Below are positions 1-6,379 of a DNA stretch of 44,768 nucleotides, piece after piece. The stretch's first letter is position 1. Every line of letters begins with the position of its first letter. This DNA comes from an uncultured Clostridia bacterium (GTDB taxonomy: Bacteria; Bacillota; Clostridia; UBA1381): positions 1 to 44,768 of the forward strand of contig CAKSRS010000013.1 of the NCBI GenBank assembly GCA_934487205.1, written 5' to 3'. The translations under genes were made by a program, and so were the position numbers. The notes under the pieces are model-generated. The model searched no databases and was not told where the DNA came from. It was given only the letters and a program-made list of their open reading frames with translations.

Positions 1-33
1 TCTTTTTGTTATGCCTTTTTTGACTTGTTTTCT

Positions 34-62
34 ATTATATCATACTTTTTCAAAAAACGCAA
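34..62 (-). promoter_or_regulatory. SigA-type promoter for a gene beyond the left edge
   Basis: On the minus strand TTGCGT (57-62) and TATAAT (34-39) are separated by 17 bp. It lies just beyond the rpsI terminator and points out of the window, so it would drive the next minus-strand gene. The -10 is perfect and the -35 matches 4 of 6. Confidence 0.45.
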
Positions 63-72
63 TTTCCTATAC

Positions 73-109
73 AGAAAAAAAGAAAACCCTTGAAAAATAA
101 GGGTTTTCT
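73..109 (-). terminator. Intrinsic terminator of rplM-rpsI
   Basis: An inverted repeat (arms about 81-91 and 99-109, AGAAAACCCTT on the minus strand) is followed on the minus strand by a T-rich tract. It lies 10 bp after the rpsI stop codon. Confidence 0.85.
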
Positions 110-119
110 GATTGTTTTC

Positions 120-515
120 TTATCTCTTTGAGAACTGTGGTGCACGACGAGCAGCTTTCAAGCCGTACTTCTTTCTTTCCTTCATTCTTGAATCTCTTGT
201 AAGGAAACCTGCCTGTTTAAGAGCGGGTCTGTACGCATCGGAATCAACTTCAAGGAGCGCTCTTGCAATACCGTGGCGAATTGCGCCTGCCTGACCGGTA
301 AATCCGCCTCCCTCAACCGTTGCGATTACATCAAACTTGCCTACAGTTTCCGTAATTGTAAGCGGCTGACGTACGATAACTTTCAATGTATCAAGACCAA
401 AATAATCGTCTATATCTCTTTTATTAATTGTAATTTTGCCGTTTCCCGGAACTAATCTGACTCTTGCTACAGAAGATTTTCTTCTTCCGGTTCCGCAATA
501 CTGTTCTTTAGCCAT
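120..515 (-). CDS. rpsI: 30S ribosomal protein S9
   Basis: The 131-residue product is a full-length S9. It has the N-terminal motif CGTGRRKSSVARVRL, the central GGGFTGQAGAIRHGIARAL segment and the basic C-terminal tail ending in SKR that reaches the decoding centre and P-site tRNA. The start is set by AAGGAGG nine bases upstream of the ATG. That Shine-Dalgarno sequence lies right at the rplM stop codon, and the two genes are 14 bp apart, so they are translated from one transcript in the universal L13-S9 order. No anomaly is seen. Confidence 0.98.
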   Translation of the reverse strand: MAKEQYCGTGRRKSSVARVRLVPGNGKITINKRDIDDYFGLDTLKVIVRQPLTITETVGKFDVIATVEGGGFTGQAGAIRHGIARALLEVDSDAYRPALKQAGFLTRDSRMKERKKYGLKAARRAPQFSKR

Positions 516-529
516 ATTTCCAATCCTCC

Positions 530-967
530 TTACTTAATCTCTTGTGCCCATGCTTCGGGTTTCTGTGCCTCATGGTTATGCTCCGCACCCTTATAAACGC
601 GAAGTCTTGTAAGCGCTTTTCTGCCGATTGTGCTGTTCGGGAGCATACCCTTTACAGCGTACATCATAGCTTTTTCCGGATTTTCCGCCATAAGCTTATT
701 ATAGTGAATTTCCTTAATTCCGCCAACCCAGCCGGTATGATAATAACGTACCTTCTGATTGATTTTGTTTCCTGTAAGAATTGCCTGTTCCGCATTGATA
801 ATAATTACGTGATCACCGCAATCTACGTTCGGCGTGAATGTAGGCAGATGTTTGCCTCTTAAAATGCTTGCTGCAGCAGATGCTACTCTTCCGAGCGGCT
901 TATTTGCAGCGTCAATGATATACCATTTTCTTTCGATTTCCTGTGGTTTTGCCATATAGCTACTCAT
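530..967 (-). CDS. rplM: 50S ribosomal protein L13
   Basis: The product has 145 residues, of which MAKPQEIERKWYIIDA onward is the standard L13 start. It continues with the family signature LGRVASAAASILRGKH and the GMLPNSTIGRKALTRLRVY segment. L13 is an early-assembly protein of the large subunit. Two in-frame ATG codons (967 and 955) are possible. AAGGAGG lies eight bases before 967, so the four-residue longer form is favoured. It is first gene of the rplM-rpsI operon and is preceded by a strong promoter and a leader hairpin. Confidence 0.98.
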   Translation of the reverse strand: MSSYMAKPQEIERKWYIIDAANKPLGRVASAAASILRGKHLPTFTPNVDCGDHVIIINAEQAILTGNKINQKVRYYHTGWVGGIKEIHYNKLMAENPEKAMMYAVKGMLPNSTIGRKALTRLRVYKGAEHNHEAQKPEAWAQEIK

Positions 968-1004
968 TGATTTAACCTCCTTAATAAAAACAATTATTCA
1001 CAAC

Positions 1005-1027
1005 GTTTGCAGGATTCCCCCGCAAAC
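1005..1027 (-). promoter_or_regulatory. L13-leader-like hairpin in the rplM 5' UTR
   Basis: Read on the minus strand, GTTTGC and GCAAAC flank a GG...CC inner pair, giving a compact stem-loop in the roughly 65-nt leader, just downstream of the transcription start. Firmicutes rplM transcripts are known to carry an L13 leader bound by L13 for autoregulation. Position and size fit, but the match to that Rfam family was not computed. Confidence 0.5.
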
Positions 1028-1038
1028 CAACATTTACT

Positions 1039-1067
1039 ATTCTACTACACCTTTAAAATAATGTCAA
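1039..1067 (-). promoter_or_regulatory. SigA-type promoter of rplM-rpsI
   Basis: On the minus strand a perfect -35 TTGACA (1062-1067) and -10 TAGAAT (1039-1044) are 17 bp apart. Predicted transcription starts near 1032, which leaves the leader hairpin and Shine-Dalgarno sequence in the 5' UTR. Confidence 0.85.
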
Positions 1068-1141
1068 TACCCTTTTTGAAAAAAATTAATATACAATTTT
1101 TTTACTTCCGTTTTCGTCGATTTTCTTCGTTTTTCTCAATT

Positions 1142-1807
1142 TTACTCATTCTGCATTTTAAAAATTATTTCCGCAATATCAAGAGGTTTGCCAGCAATAA
1201 AGTCCGCCCCGGCGTCCGAAAGCTCCTTCTCGGTGCGAAAACCCCATTTTGCGCCGATTGTTTTCATACCGGCATTTTTTCCTGTGTTTATATCTACATT
1301 TGTGTCACCGATAAATACCGTTTCCTCCGCTTTAACCGACAATTCGTCCAAAATCATCAAAGCGCCCTCGGGGTTCGGCTTGGTTTTAATTCCCTTCCGC
1401 TGACCGTGTGCCGTATCAAAAAGTCCCGAAAAAAATATATTGACGACGTCGCACGCCACATTATCGGGTTTATTCGAAAGCACCGCCGTTTTTATTCCCG
1501 CGCCGCGAAGTTTATGCAAAAGCTCCGGAATTCCGTCATACGGGTGCGTATCATACAGCGGATCAGCCTCATATGCCGCATCATACGTCTTTCCCACCGC
1601 GTCAAAATTTTCCGGCATATCGGCGCCGTTTTCCGCCAGCATACGATGAATCAGAATATCCCGCCCGTCGCCGACCAGGTATTTATATTTTTCCATATCA
1701 ATTTCCTGAAATCCGTGTGCGCAAAGCGCCGTATTGCCGAAATGCGAAATCGCCGGCAGAGTATTTGTCAGAGTTCCGTCCAAATCGAATATGCATAATT
1801 TTATCAT
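1142..1807 (-). CDS. HAD-superfamily phosphatase, phosphoglycolate-phosphatase-like
   Basis: The 221-residue protein is a HAD hydrolase of the Gph/PgmB-like subfamily. Motif I is FDLDGTLTN with Asp8 the expected nucleophile and Asp10 the acid/base. Motif II is the Ser of LSNKPDN, and motif IV is the GDTNVD metal-binding segment. The helical insert between motifs I and II is a C1-type cap. Likely substrates are small phosphomonoesters such as 2-phosphoglycolate, but this family is broad and substrate cannot be read from sequence. GGAGG precedes the ATG by ten bases. The gene diverges from nadK, each with its own promoter. Confidence 0.9.
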   Translation of the reverse strand: MIKLCIFDLDGTLTNTLPAISHFGNTALCAHGFQEIDMEKYKYLVGDGRDILIHRMLAENGADMPENFDAVGKTYDAAYEADPLYDTHPYDGIPELLHKLRGAGIKTAVLSNKPDNVACDVVNIFFSGLFDTAHGQRKGIKTKPNPEGALMILDELSVKAEETVFIGDTNVDINTGKNAGMKTIGAKWGFRTEKELSDAGADFIAGKPLDIAEIIFKMQNE

Positions 1808-1842
1808 AATATTGTATCCTCCAATGCCAAAAAATCAGCTAT

Positions 1843-1871
1843 ATTATATCAAAATGATGCTTTTTTGTCAA
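1843..1871 (-). promoter_or_regulatory. SigA-type promoter of the HAD phosphatase gene
   Basis: TTGACA (1866-1871) and TATAAT (1843-1848) on the minus strand are both perfect consensus hexamers with a 17-bp spacer. They are back-to-back with the nadK promoter. Confidence 0.85.
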
Positions 1872-1888
1872 ATAAATCGATATAATAC

Positions 1889-1917
1889 TTGCATTTTCTG
1901 CGATAAAGATGTATAAT
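1889..1917 (+). promoter_or_regulatory. SigA-type promoter of the nadK operon
   Basis: TTGCAT (1889-1894) and TATAAT (1912-1917) are 17 bp apart. Transcription should begin near 1924, which rules out the upstream in-frame ATG codons at 1909 and 1918 as nadK starts. Confidence 0.8.
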
Positions 1918-1950
1918 ATGTATAAATATACACAGAATGGGGCTGTGAAC

Positions 1951-2781
1951 GTGAAAAGAATTGCAATTATTCCCAACCACACAAAGGACAAAAACTATGA
2001 ATATACCAAGCGCCTGTGCCGATTTCTGAACGGAAAAGCGCACATCGTCATGCAAGCCGGCACACCCGCCATAGAGGGCGCGGAATATACCGCCGGCAGC
2101 GTTTATGACGGTGCGGACGCGGTAATAATTCTCGGCGGTGACGGCACAATGCTGCAAGCGGCGGAGCCGTGCGGCGAATCGGGCATACCCGTAATGGGCA
2201 TAAATCTCGGCAAAGTCGGATTTATGACCGAGGTTGAAACCGCAGACATGGAATCGGCTTGCCGAAAGCTTTTAGATGACGACTACACCGTTGAAAACCG
2301 CATGATGATGGAAGTATGCGTTAATTTTGCCGACGGCGGAACCTGTACGCATATCGCCCTCAACGATGTTGTCGTTTACAAACCGGGGGCGCGCATGCTG
2401 GAAATGGAACTATACGCCAACGCAGAAAAAGTGAGTGAATATATGGCGGACGGTCTGATAATCTCGACGCCCACCGGTTCAACGGGATATTCGCTTTCTG
2501 CGGGCGGACCCGTTGCCGACCCGACAGTTGAGCTTTTCATCGCGACTCCCATTTGTGCGCATACATTATCGGCGCGCCCCATGCTTCTTTCCGAAAAAAA
2601 GCTTATAAATCTTCGACTTACGGAAAAAGGCTGCGAAAACGCCGCCGTAACCGTCGATGGCGAGGACAGATGCATTATCGGTCTTAAAGATACCGTGACC
2701 GTGCGGAAATCAAATCGGTATTTAAAAATAATAAAATTAGGAAAACAGTCATTCTATCATACAATGATGGCTAAGCTGTAA
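1951..2781 (+). CDS. nadK: NAD kinase
   Basis: This enzyme phosphorylates NAD to NADP with ATP or inorganic polyphosphate. The product (276 residues from the chosen start) has the GGDGT signature in ILGGDGTML, the NDVVV segment, and the glycine-rich PTGSTGYSLSAGGP loop, all diagnostic of the family. The open frame extends to 1909, but its ATG codons fall in or next to the -10 box. A GTG at 1951, with a weak GGGG eight bases upstream, gives the usual MKRIAIIPN-like N-terminus. It opens an operon with argR and recN, an order common in Firmicutes. Confidence 0.95.
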   Translation: MKRIAIIPNHTKDKNYEYTKRLCRFLNGKAHIVMQAGTPAIEGAEYTAGSVYDGADAVIILGGDGTMLQAAEPCGESGIPVMGINLGKVGFMTEVETADMESACRKLLDDDYTVENRMMMEVCVNFADGGTCTHIALNDVVVYKPGARMLEMELYANAEKVSEYMADGLIISTPTGSTGYSLSAGGPVADPTVELFIATPICAHTLSARPMLLSEKKLINLRLTEKGCENAAVTVDGEDRCIIGLKDTVTVRKSNRYLKIIKLGKQSFYHTMMAKL

Positions 2782-2799
2782 AAGCGGAAAGGAACCTGT

Positions 2800-3255
2800 A
2801 TGAAACAAAAAAGACATCAGAAAATACTAAAAATCATCGCCGAAAAGGACGTAAAAACCCAGGAAAGCCTTACAGATGAGCTTAAAGCCTGCGGATTTTT
2901 GGTTACACAGGCAACCGTTTCGCGCGATATCAAGGAATTGGGACTTATCAAGCTCCCGCTTGCGGACGGCTCATACAAATATGCCGTCACCAAAGAGGAA
3001 AAACCTGAGCACACCGACCATATAATGATTTTTTCAAAATCAATAATAAGTATTCAAGCGGCAATGCACACAATCGTCGTGAAAGTACGTGCGGGCATGG
3101 CAAATGCCGTTGCGGCATCGCTTGACAACCTCATAGGGCACGAAGTTGTCGGAACCATTGCCGGTGATGATACCTTCCTTATTATAATGGAAAATCCGCA
3201 GTCTGCGGAAGAAATGGCGGCGCGTTTGCGCAAAATATTCAGCTGGAAGGAATAA
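2800..3255 (+). CDS. argR: Arginine repressor ArgR/AhrC
   Basis: The 151-residue protein is a full-length hexameric arginine-responsive regulator. The N-terminal winged helix-turn-helix ends in the typical TQATVSRDIKEL motif (Ser41-Arg42). The C-terminal oligomerization and arginine-binding domain carries GTIAGDDT (residues 118-125), where the paired aspartates bind arginine. It sits 18 bp after nadK and three bases before recN, so the three genes are co-transcribed. No arginine biosynthesis gene is in the window. Confidence 0.96.
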   Translation: MKQKRHQKILKIIAEKDVKTQESLTDELKACGFLVTQATVSRDIKELGLIKLPLADGSYKYAVTKEEKPEHTDHIMIFSKSIISIQAAMHTIVVKVRAGMANAVAASLDNLIGHEVVGTIAGDDTFLIIMENPQSAEEMAARLRKIFSWKE

Positions 3256-3258
3256 GCT

Positions 3259-4896
3259 ATGCTTAAAGAACTTGAAATTACGAATATCGCGCTGATTGAG
3301 CGGCTAAATCTGGAACTCGACGGCGGCATGACCGTACTGACGGGCGAAACGGGCGCCGGCAAATCAATAATTATAGACGCGGTAAATTTGCTGCTCGGTG
3401 CAAGAACGAACAAAACCCTTGTGCGCTACGGAACGGAAAAAGCACGTGTACAGGGACTTTTTGACGTATCGGACGAAATTTTGAAACTTCTTGAAAATCT
3501 CGGCATAGACGCCGAGGACAGCAGTTTGCTTTTATGCCGCGAAATCACTGCCGACGGAAAAAGTACATGCCGCATAAACGGCATGATGACGCCGCAAAGC
3601 ATACTGCGGGAAGTCGGCGCACATCTTATAAATATTCACGGACAACAGGATAATCAGGCGCTTTTAAATCCATCCAAACACATAGACTTTTTGGATAACT
3701 ATGCAAAAACGGATTTGACGGCATACTCCCTGTTATATAATGAAAGAAAGCAAATTCTGAAGGAACTTGAAAAGCTGTCCGCCGATGAGCAGGAACGCAT
3801 GCAGCGGATAGACCTGCTTGAATATCAGGTACAGGAAATCAAGGCGGCGGCTATACATGCCGGTGAAAAAGACGAGCTTTCCGAGCAGAAAAAAATTATT
3901 GACAATGCCGAAAAAATTGCCATGGCTGTCGGCGAGGCATACAGCGTTTTGTATGAAGAAAATTCGGCATATGACGCAATAAGCCGTGCCGCCAACGCTC
4001 TCGGTTCAATCGAGGGAATTGACAGCGGTATCGACGAAATCGCCGCGCGTATTAACGAGGTAAAATACACAATTGAGGACAGCGCGCATGACTTAAAAAC
4101 CTTTTCCGACAGCATCGAATATGACGAGAACACGCTGAACGACATCGAAGAACGGCTTGATTTAATCACAAAAATGGAGCGCAAGTACGGCGGCAGCGAG
4201 GAAAAAGTTCTGGAATATTACGAAAAGGCGGTAAAGGAACTTGCCCTTATAAACAATGCCGACGAGGCGGCAGACGAATTAAAAGCAAAACTTGCGGTTT
4301 TAGAATCAAAACTTGTGGCGGAAAGCGAAAAAATTTCCGCGAACCGCTTTGACGCGGCAAAGCAGCTGCAAGCGGAAATAGAAAAATCCCTTGCCGATTT
4401 GGATATGCCGAAAGTCCGTTTTGAAACCGCGCTTATAAAAACGGAAGAATACACAGCAAAAGGCGCGGAAACCGCGGAATTTATGATATGCCCCAACGTC
4501 GGCGAGCAGATGAAACCGCTTGCCGAAATTGCGTCGGGCGGTGAACTGTCGCGCGTTATGCTTGCTGTCAAATCCATTTTATCGGACGGCGTCGATACAT
4601 TAATTTTTGACGAAATTGATACAGGCGTATCGGGCAGCGCTGCACACAAAATCGCGCAAAAACTCTCGGCGCTGGCAAACGGAAAACAGGTAATATGCGT
4701 GAGCCATCAGGCGCAGCTTGCGGCGGCGGCGGATAACCACTATTTTATCCGAAAAAACACCGAAGGCGACAGAACCGTTACGCACATCAAACGTCTTGAC
4801 AGCGACGAGCGGATTATGGAAATTGCGCGCATAACCGACGGCGACAACATTACCGACACGGCGATAAAACACGCAAAGGAAATGCTTGGTTTATGA
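3259..4896 (+). CDS. recN: DNA repair protein RecN
   Basis: RecN is an SMC-like ATPase recruited early to double-strand breaks. The 545-residue product has the N-terminal ATPase half with Walker A GETGAGKS (residues 29-36) and INIHGQQDN. A coiled-coil middle (about 155-380, rich in Glu, Lys and Ala) follows. The C-terminal half holds signature ASGGELSRVMLA, Walker B LIFDEIDTGVSG and the CVSHQAQLA switch. Length and order match the family. It is translationally coupled to the next gene by a 4-base ATGA overlap. Confidence 0.97.
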   Translation: MLKELEITNIALIERLNLELDGGMTVLTGETGAGKSIIIDAVNLLLGARTNKTLVRYGTEKARVQGLFDVSDEILKLLENLGIDAEDSSLLLCREITADGKSTCRINGMMTPQSILREVGAHLINIHGQQDNQALLNPSKHIDFLDNYAKTDLTAYSLLYNERKQILKELEKLSADEQERMQRIDLLEYQVQEIKAAAIHAGEKDELSEQKKIIDNAEKIAMAVGEAYSVLYEENSAYDAISRAANALGSIEGIDSGIDEIAARINEVKYTIEDSAHDLKTFSDSIEYDENTLNDIEERLDLITKMERKYGGSEEKVLEYYEKAVKELALINNADEAADELKAKLAVLESKLVAESEKISANRFDAAKQLQAEIEKSLADLDMPKVRFETALIKTEEYTAKGAETAEFMICPNVGEQMKPLAEIASGGELSRVMLAVKSILSDGVDTLIFDEIDTGVSGSAAHKIAQKLSALANGKQVICVSHQAQLAAAADNHYFIRKNTEGDRTVTHIKRLDSDERIMEIARITDGDNITDTAIKHAKEMLGL

Positions 4897-5294
4897 GAGA
4901 AGAAGGAATTGTTAAATCACTGCACGGCGAAAACTGTATCGTTGCCGTAACGCGCAAAGCGGCGTGCGGCGAAAATTGTGCAAACTGCGCCGGCTGTGCG
5001 GAATCGGGCGTGCGCGCATGTGAAGTGAAAAACTCCGCCGGCGCGCATGTCGGTGACCGTGTTATAATTGAAGTTTCAAGCGCAAGTATACTCAAATCGG
5101 CGTTTTTGGTATATATTCTGCCGATTTTAGCGTTTTTTGCAATATTCGCCGCGGCAAATATTTGCCTGGACGAATACAAATCCGCTTTGTGCGGCGCGGT
5201 CGGGACGCTGGCTGTATTTGTGCTTTTGCATAAATCGGATAAACGACTCGGCTCAAAATGTATTTCCGAAACCGTTGAAATAGTTGAAGAATAA
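4893..5294 (+). CDS. RseC/MucC-family membrane protein (SoxR-reducing type)
   Basis: The 133-residue protein has a small N-terminal domain with a cysteine cluster, CGENCANCAGC plus a further Cys in VRAC (about residues 27-48). Two transmembrane helices follow (about 72-93 and 98-112) and then a short charged tail. This is the architecture of the RseC/MucC family, whose members are linked to redox control of SoxR or sigma-E in proteobacteria. In Clostridia its role is not established; the cysteines may bind a metal cluster. It overlaps recN by four bases. No rnf genes are in the window. Confidence 0.82.
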   Translation: MREEGIVKSLHGENCIVAVTRKAACGENCANCAGCAESGVRACEVKNSAGAHVGDRVIIEVSSASILKSAFLVYILPILAFFAIFAAANICLDEYKSALCGAVGTLAVFVLLHKSDKRLGSKCISETVEIVEE

Positions 5295-5309
5295 AATGGA
5301 GATGACATT

Positions 5310-5723
5310 ATGTGGTTAGTATTGGCGCTTTTGTCGGCAGTTTTCGCCGCGGCAACATCGGTTCTTGCAAAAATCGGCATATCGGGCGTTAATTCGAACC
5401 TTGCAACCGCAATAAGAACCACTGTCGTGCTGGTAATGGCATGGGGCATGGTTTTTTTAACCGGTGCGCAGGGCGGCATATCGGATATCGGCAAAAAAAG
5501 CTGGCTGTTTCTGATTTTATCGGGACTTGCGACAGGCGCGTCCTGGCTTTGCTATTATAAAGCACTCGCCGCGGGAAATGCATCGAAGGTCGTTGCCGTG
5601 GATAAGATGAGCTTTATTATAACCATGCTGCTCGCGGCACTGCTTTTAAACGAACGCATTACGGTAAAGTCCGCCGTCGGCGCAATTATGATTACCGTAG
5701 GCACGCTTATCGTCGCGCTATGA
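5310..5723 (+). CDS. EamA-like small membrane transporter (half-size)
   Basis: The 137-residue hydrophobic protein shows five predicted membrane helices and ends with the typical EamA half-repeat LLNERITVKSAVGAIMITVGTLIVA. EamA/DMT transporters usually carry two such five-helix repeats in about 300 residues. This one has a single repeat, as in the small multidrug-resistance-like and YdcZ-like subgroups, and would have to dimerize. The motif YYKALAAGNASKV and the frame are intact, so it is not a truncated gene. GGAG lies upstream of the ATG, and the gene follows the RseC-like gene by 15 bp. Confidence 0.82.
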   Translation: MWLVLALLSAVFAAATSVLAKIGISGVNSNLATAIRTTVVLVMAWGMVFLTGAQGGISDIGKKSWLFLILSGLATGASWLCYYKALAAGNASKVVAVDKMSFIITMLLAALLLNERITVKSAVGAIMITVGTLIVAL

Positions 5724-5743
5724 GAAAAATAATTCAAAAACAC

Positions 5744-5772
5744 TTGAAAAATCTCTAAAAGTATGGTAAAAT
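5744..5772 (+). promoter_or_regulatory. SigA-type promoter
   Basis: TTGAAA (5744-5749) and TAAAAT (5767-5772) are 17 bp apart, upstream of the small gene at 5806. Transcription would start near 5779, so an in-frame ATG at 5785 is too close to serve as the start. Confidence 0.75.
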
Positions 5773-5805
5773 AAGTTATTAGTAATGATTGAAAGGATTG
5801 ATTTT

Positions 5806-6096
5806 ATGGCAACGGCTAAAAAGTCAAAAGTACTGACATATAAAGATAAACCCATATATCGCAAGGGCAATACCCTTTATTACGGTGATTTGTCACAAAG
5901 ATTGATACTTGTTATGGAAATTGTTGAATCGGAAGAAAAAAACGGCGTCAACGTAACAAAAAAGGTTAAATTCCATATCCAGGACAATACCGGTGAGCTC
6001 GGCAAAGGCGTCAATTACCGTTCGGGTGAGCGCAGCAATCTTTTTAACGCGTTTGACATCGGTTCATGGTGGTTGCAGGACGCTTTGGAATCATAA
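5806..6096 (+). CDS. Small hypothetical protein, monocistronic
   Basis: The 96-residue product begins MATAKKSKVLTYKDKPI and is basic at the N-terminus, with a predicted beta-rich body and a C-terminal segment FDIGSWWLQDAL. No signal peptide or membrane segment is seen, so it should be cytoplasmic. I recognise no named domain. The start at 5806 is chosen because GAAAGGA lies eight bases upstream, whereas ATG 5785 sits next to the predicted transcription start. It has its own promoter and a strong terminator, so it is a free-standing, probably well expressed gene. Confidence 0.85.
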   Translation: MATAKKSKVLTYKDKPIYRKGNTLYYGDLSQRLILVMEIVESEEKNGVNVTKKVKFHIQDNTGELGKGVNYRSGERSNLFNAFDIGSWWLQDALES

Positions 6097-6106
6097 AAGA
6101 ATACCA

Positions 6107-6141
6107 TCTGTCTGTCGTTTTACGATAGGCAGACTTTTTTT
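6107..6141 (+). terminator. Intrinsic terminator
   Basis: A 12-bp stem (6107-6118 with 6122-6133, TTT loop, two G-T pairs) is followed by a run of seven T. It ends the transcript of the small gene at 5806-6096. Confidence 0.88.
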
Positions 6142-6198
6142 GTATATTCACGGCATTATACGGAAATATTAACTAAATGTAAACAATTTTTTATGTTA

Positions 6199-6227
6199 TT
6201 GACAAATTTTGCCGCATATGTTAGAAT
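6199..6227 (+). promoter_or_regulatory. SigA-type promoter of the ABC exporter operon
   Basis: A perfect -35 TTGACA (6199-6204) and -10 TAGAAT (6222-6227) with a 17-bp spacer. Transcription would start near 6234, giving a leader of about 145 nt before the first exporter gene. Confidence 0.85.
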
Positions 6228-6240
6228 ATAGTTGTATTTG

Positions 6241-6268
6241 AGCGGCATAAGTGCCGTTCGTCTTTTTT
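6241..6268 (+). promoter_or_regulatory. Terminator-like hairpin 1 in exporter leader
   Basis: AGCGGCA (6241-6247) pairs with TGCCGTT (6252-6258) around a TAAG loop. A TTTTTT run begins four bases later. It lies only about seven bases after the predicted transcription start. Confidence 0.45.
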
Positions 6269-6301
6269 GTATTAGGTCACACTCCGATTTAGTGCAAACG
6301 A

Positions 6302-6347
6302 ATGCATATTGTAAAAGGAACTTTCCTTTTCTGTATGCTCTTTTTTT
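6302..6347 (+). promoter_or_regulatory. Putative attenuator with embedded leader ORF
   Basis: GCATA (6304-6308) pairs with TATGC (6334-6338) and AAAAGGAA (6313-6320) with TTCCTTTT (6323-6330). Seven T (6341-6347) follow, so this is a terminator upstream of the exporter genes. A 15-codon frame, MHIVKGTFLFCMLFF, starts with ATG 6302 and runs through the whole hairpin to a TAA in the T-run. A GTG at 6292 opens an alternative 23-codon frame. No convincing ribosome binding site precedes either. Ribosome-controlled attenuation is inferred, as known for the BmrCD exporter leader in Bacillus. Confidence 0.55.
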
Positions 6348-6379
6348 AAGCAAGAATACATGAGAAAGGAAGGAATTTT

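Noticed and set aside
1007..1798. A 263-codon open frame on the plus strand
   Set aside because: It lies antisense to the HAD phosphatase gene, has no ribosome binding site or family features and reads as a shadow of it.
5785..5805. ATG 5785 as start of the small gene
   Set aside because: It lies six bases from the predicted transcription start, whereas ATG 5806 has a good ribosome binding site.
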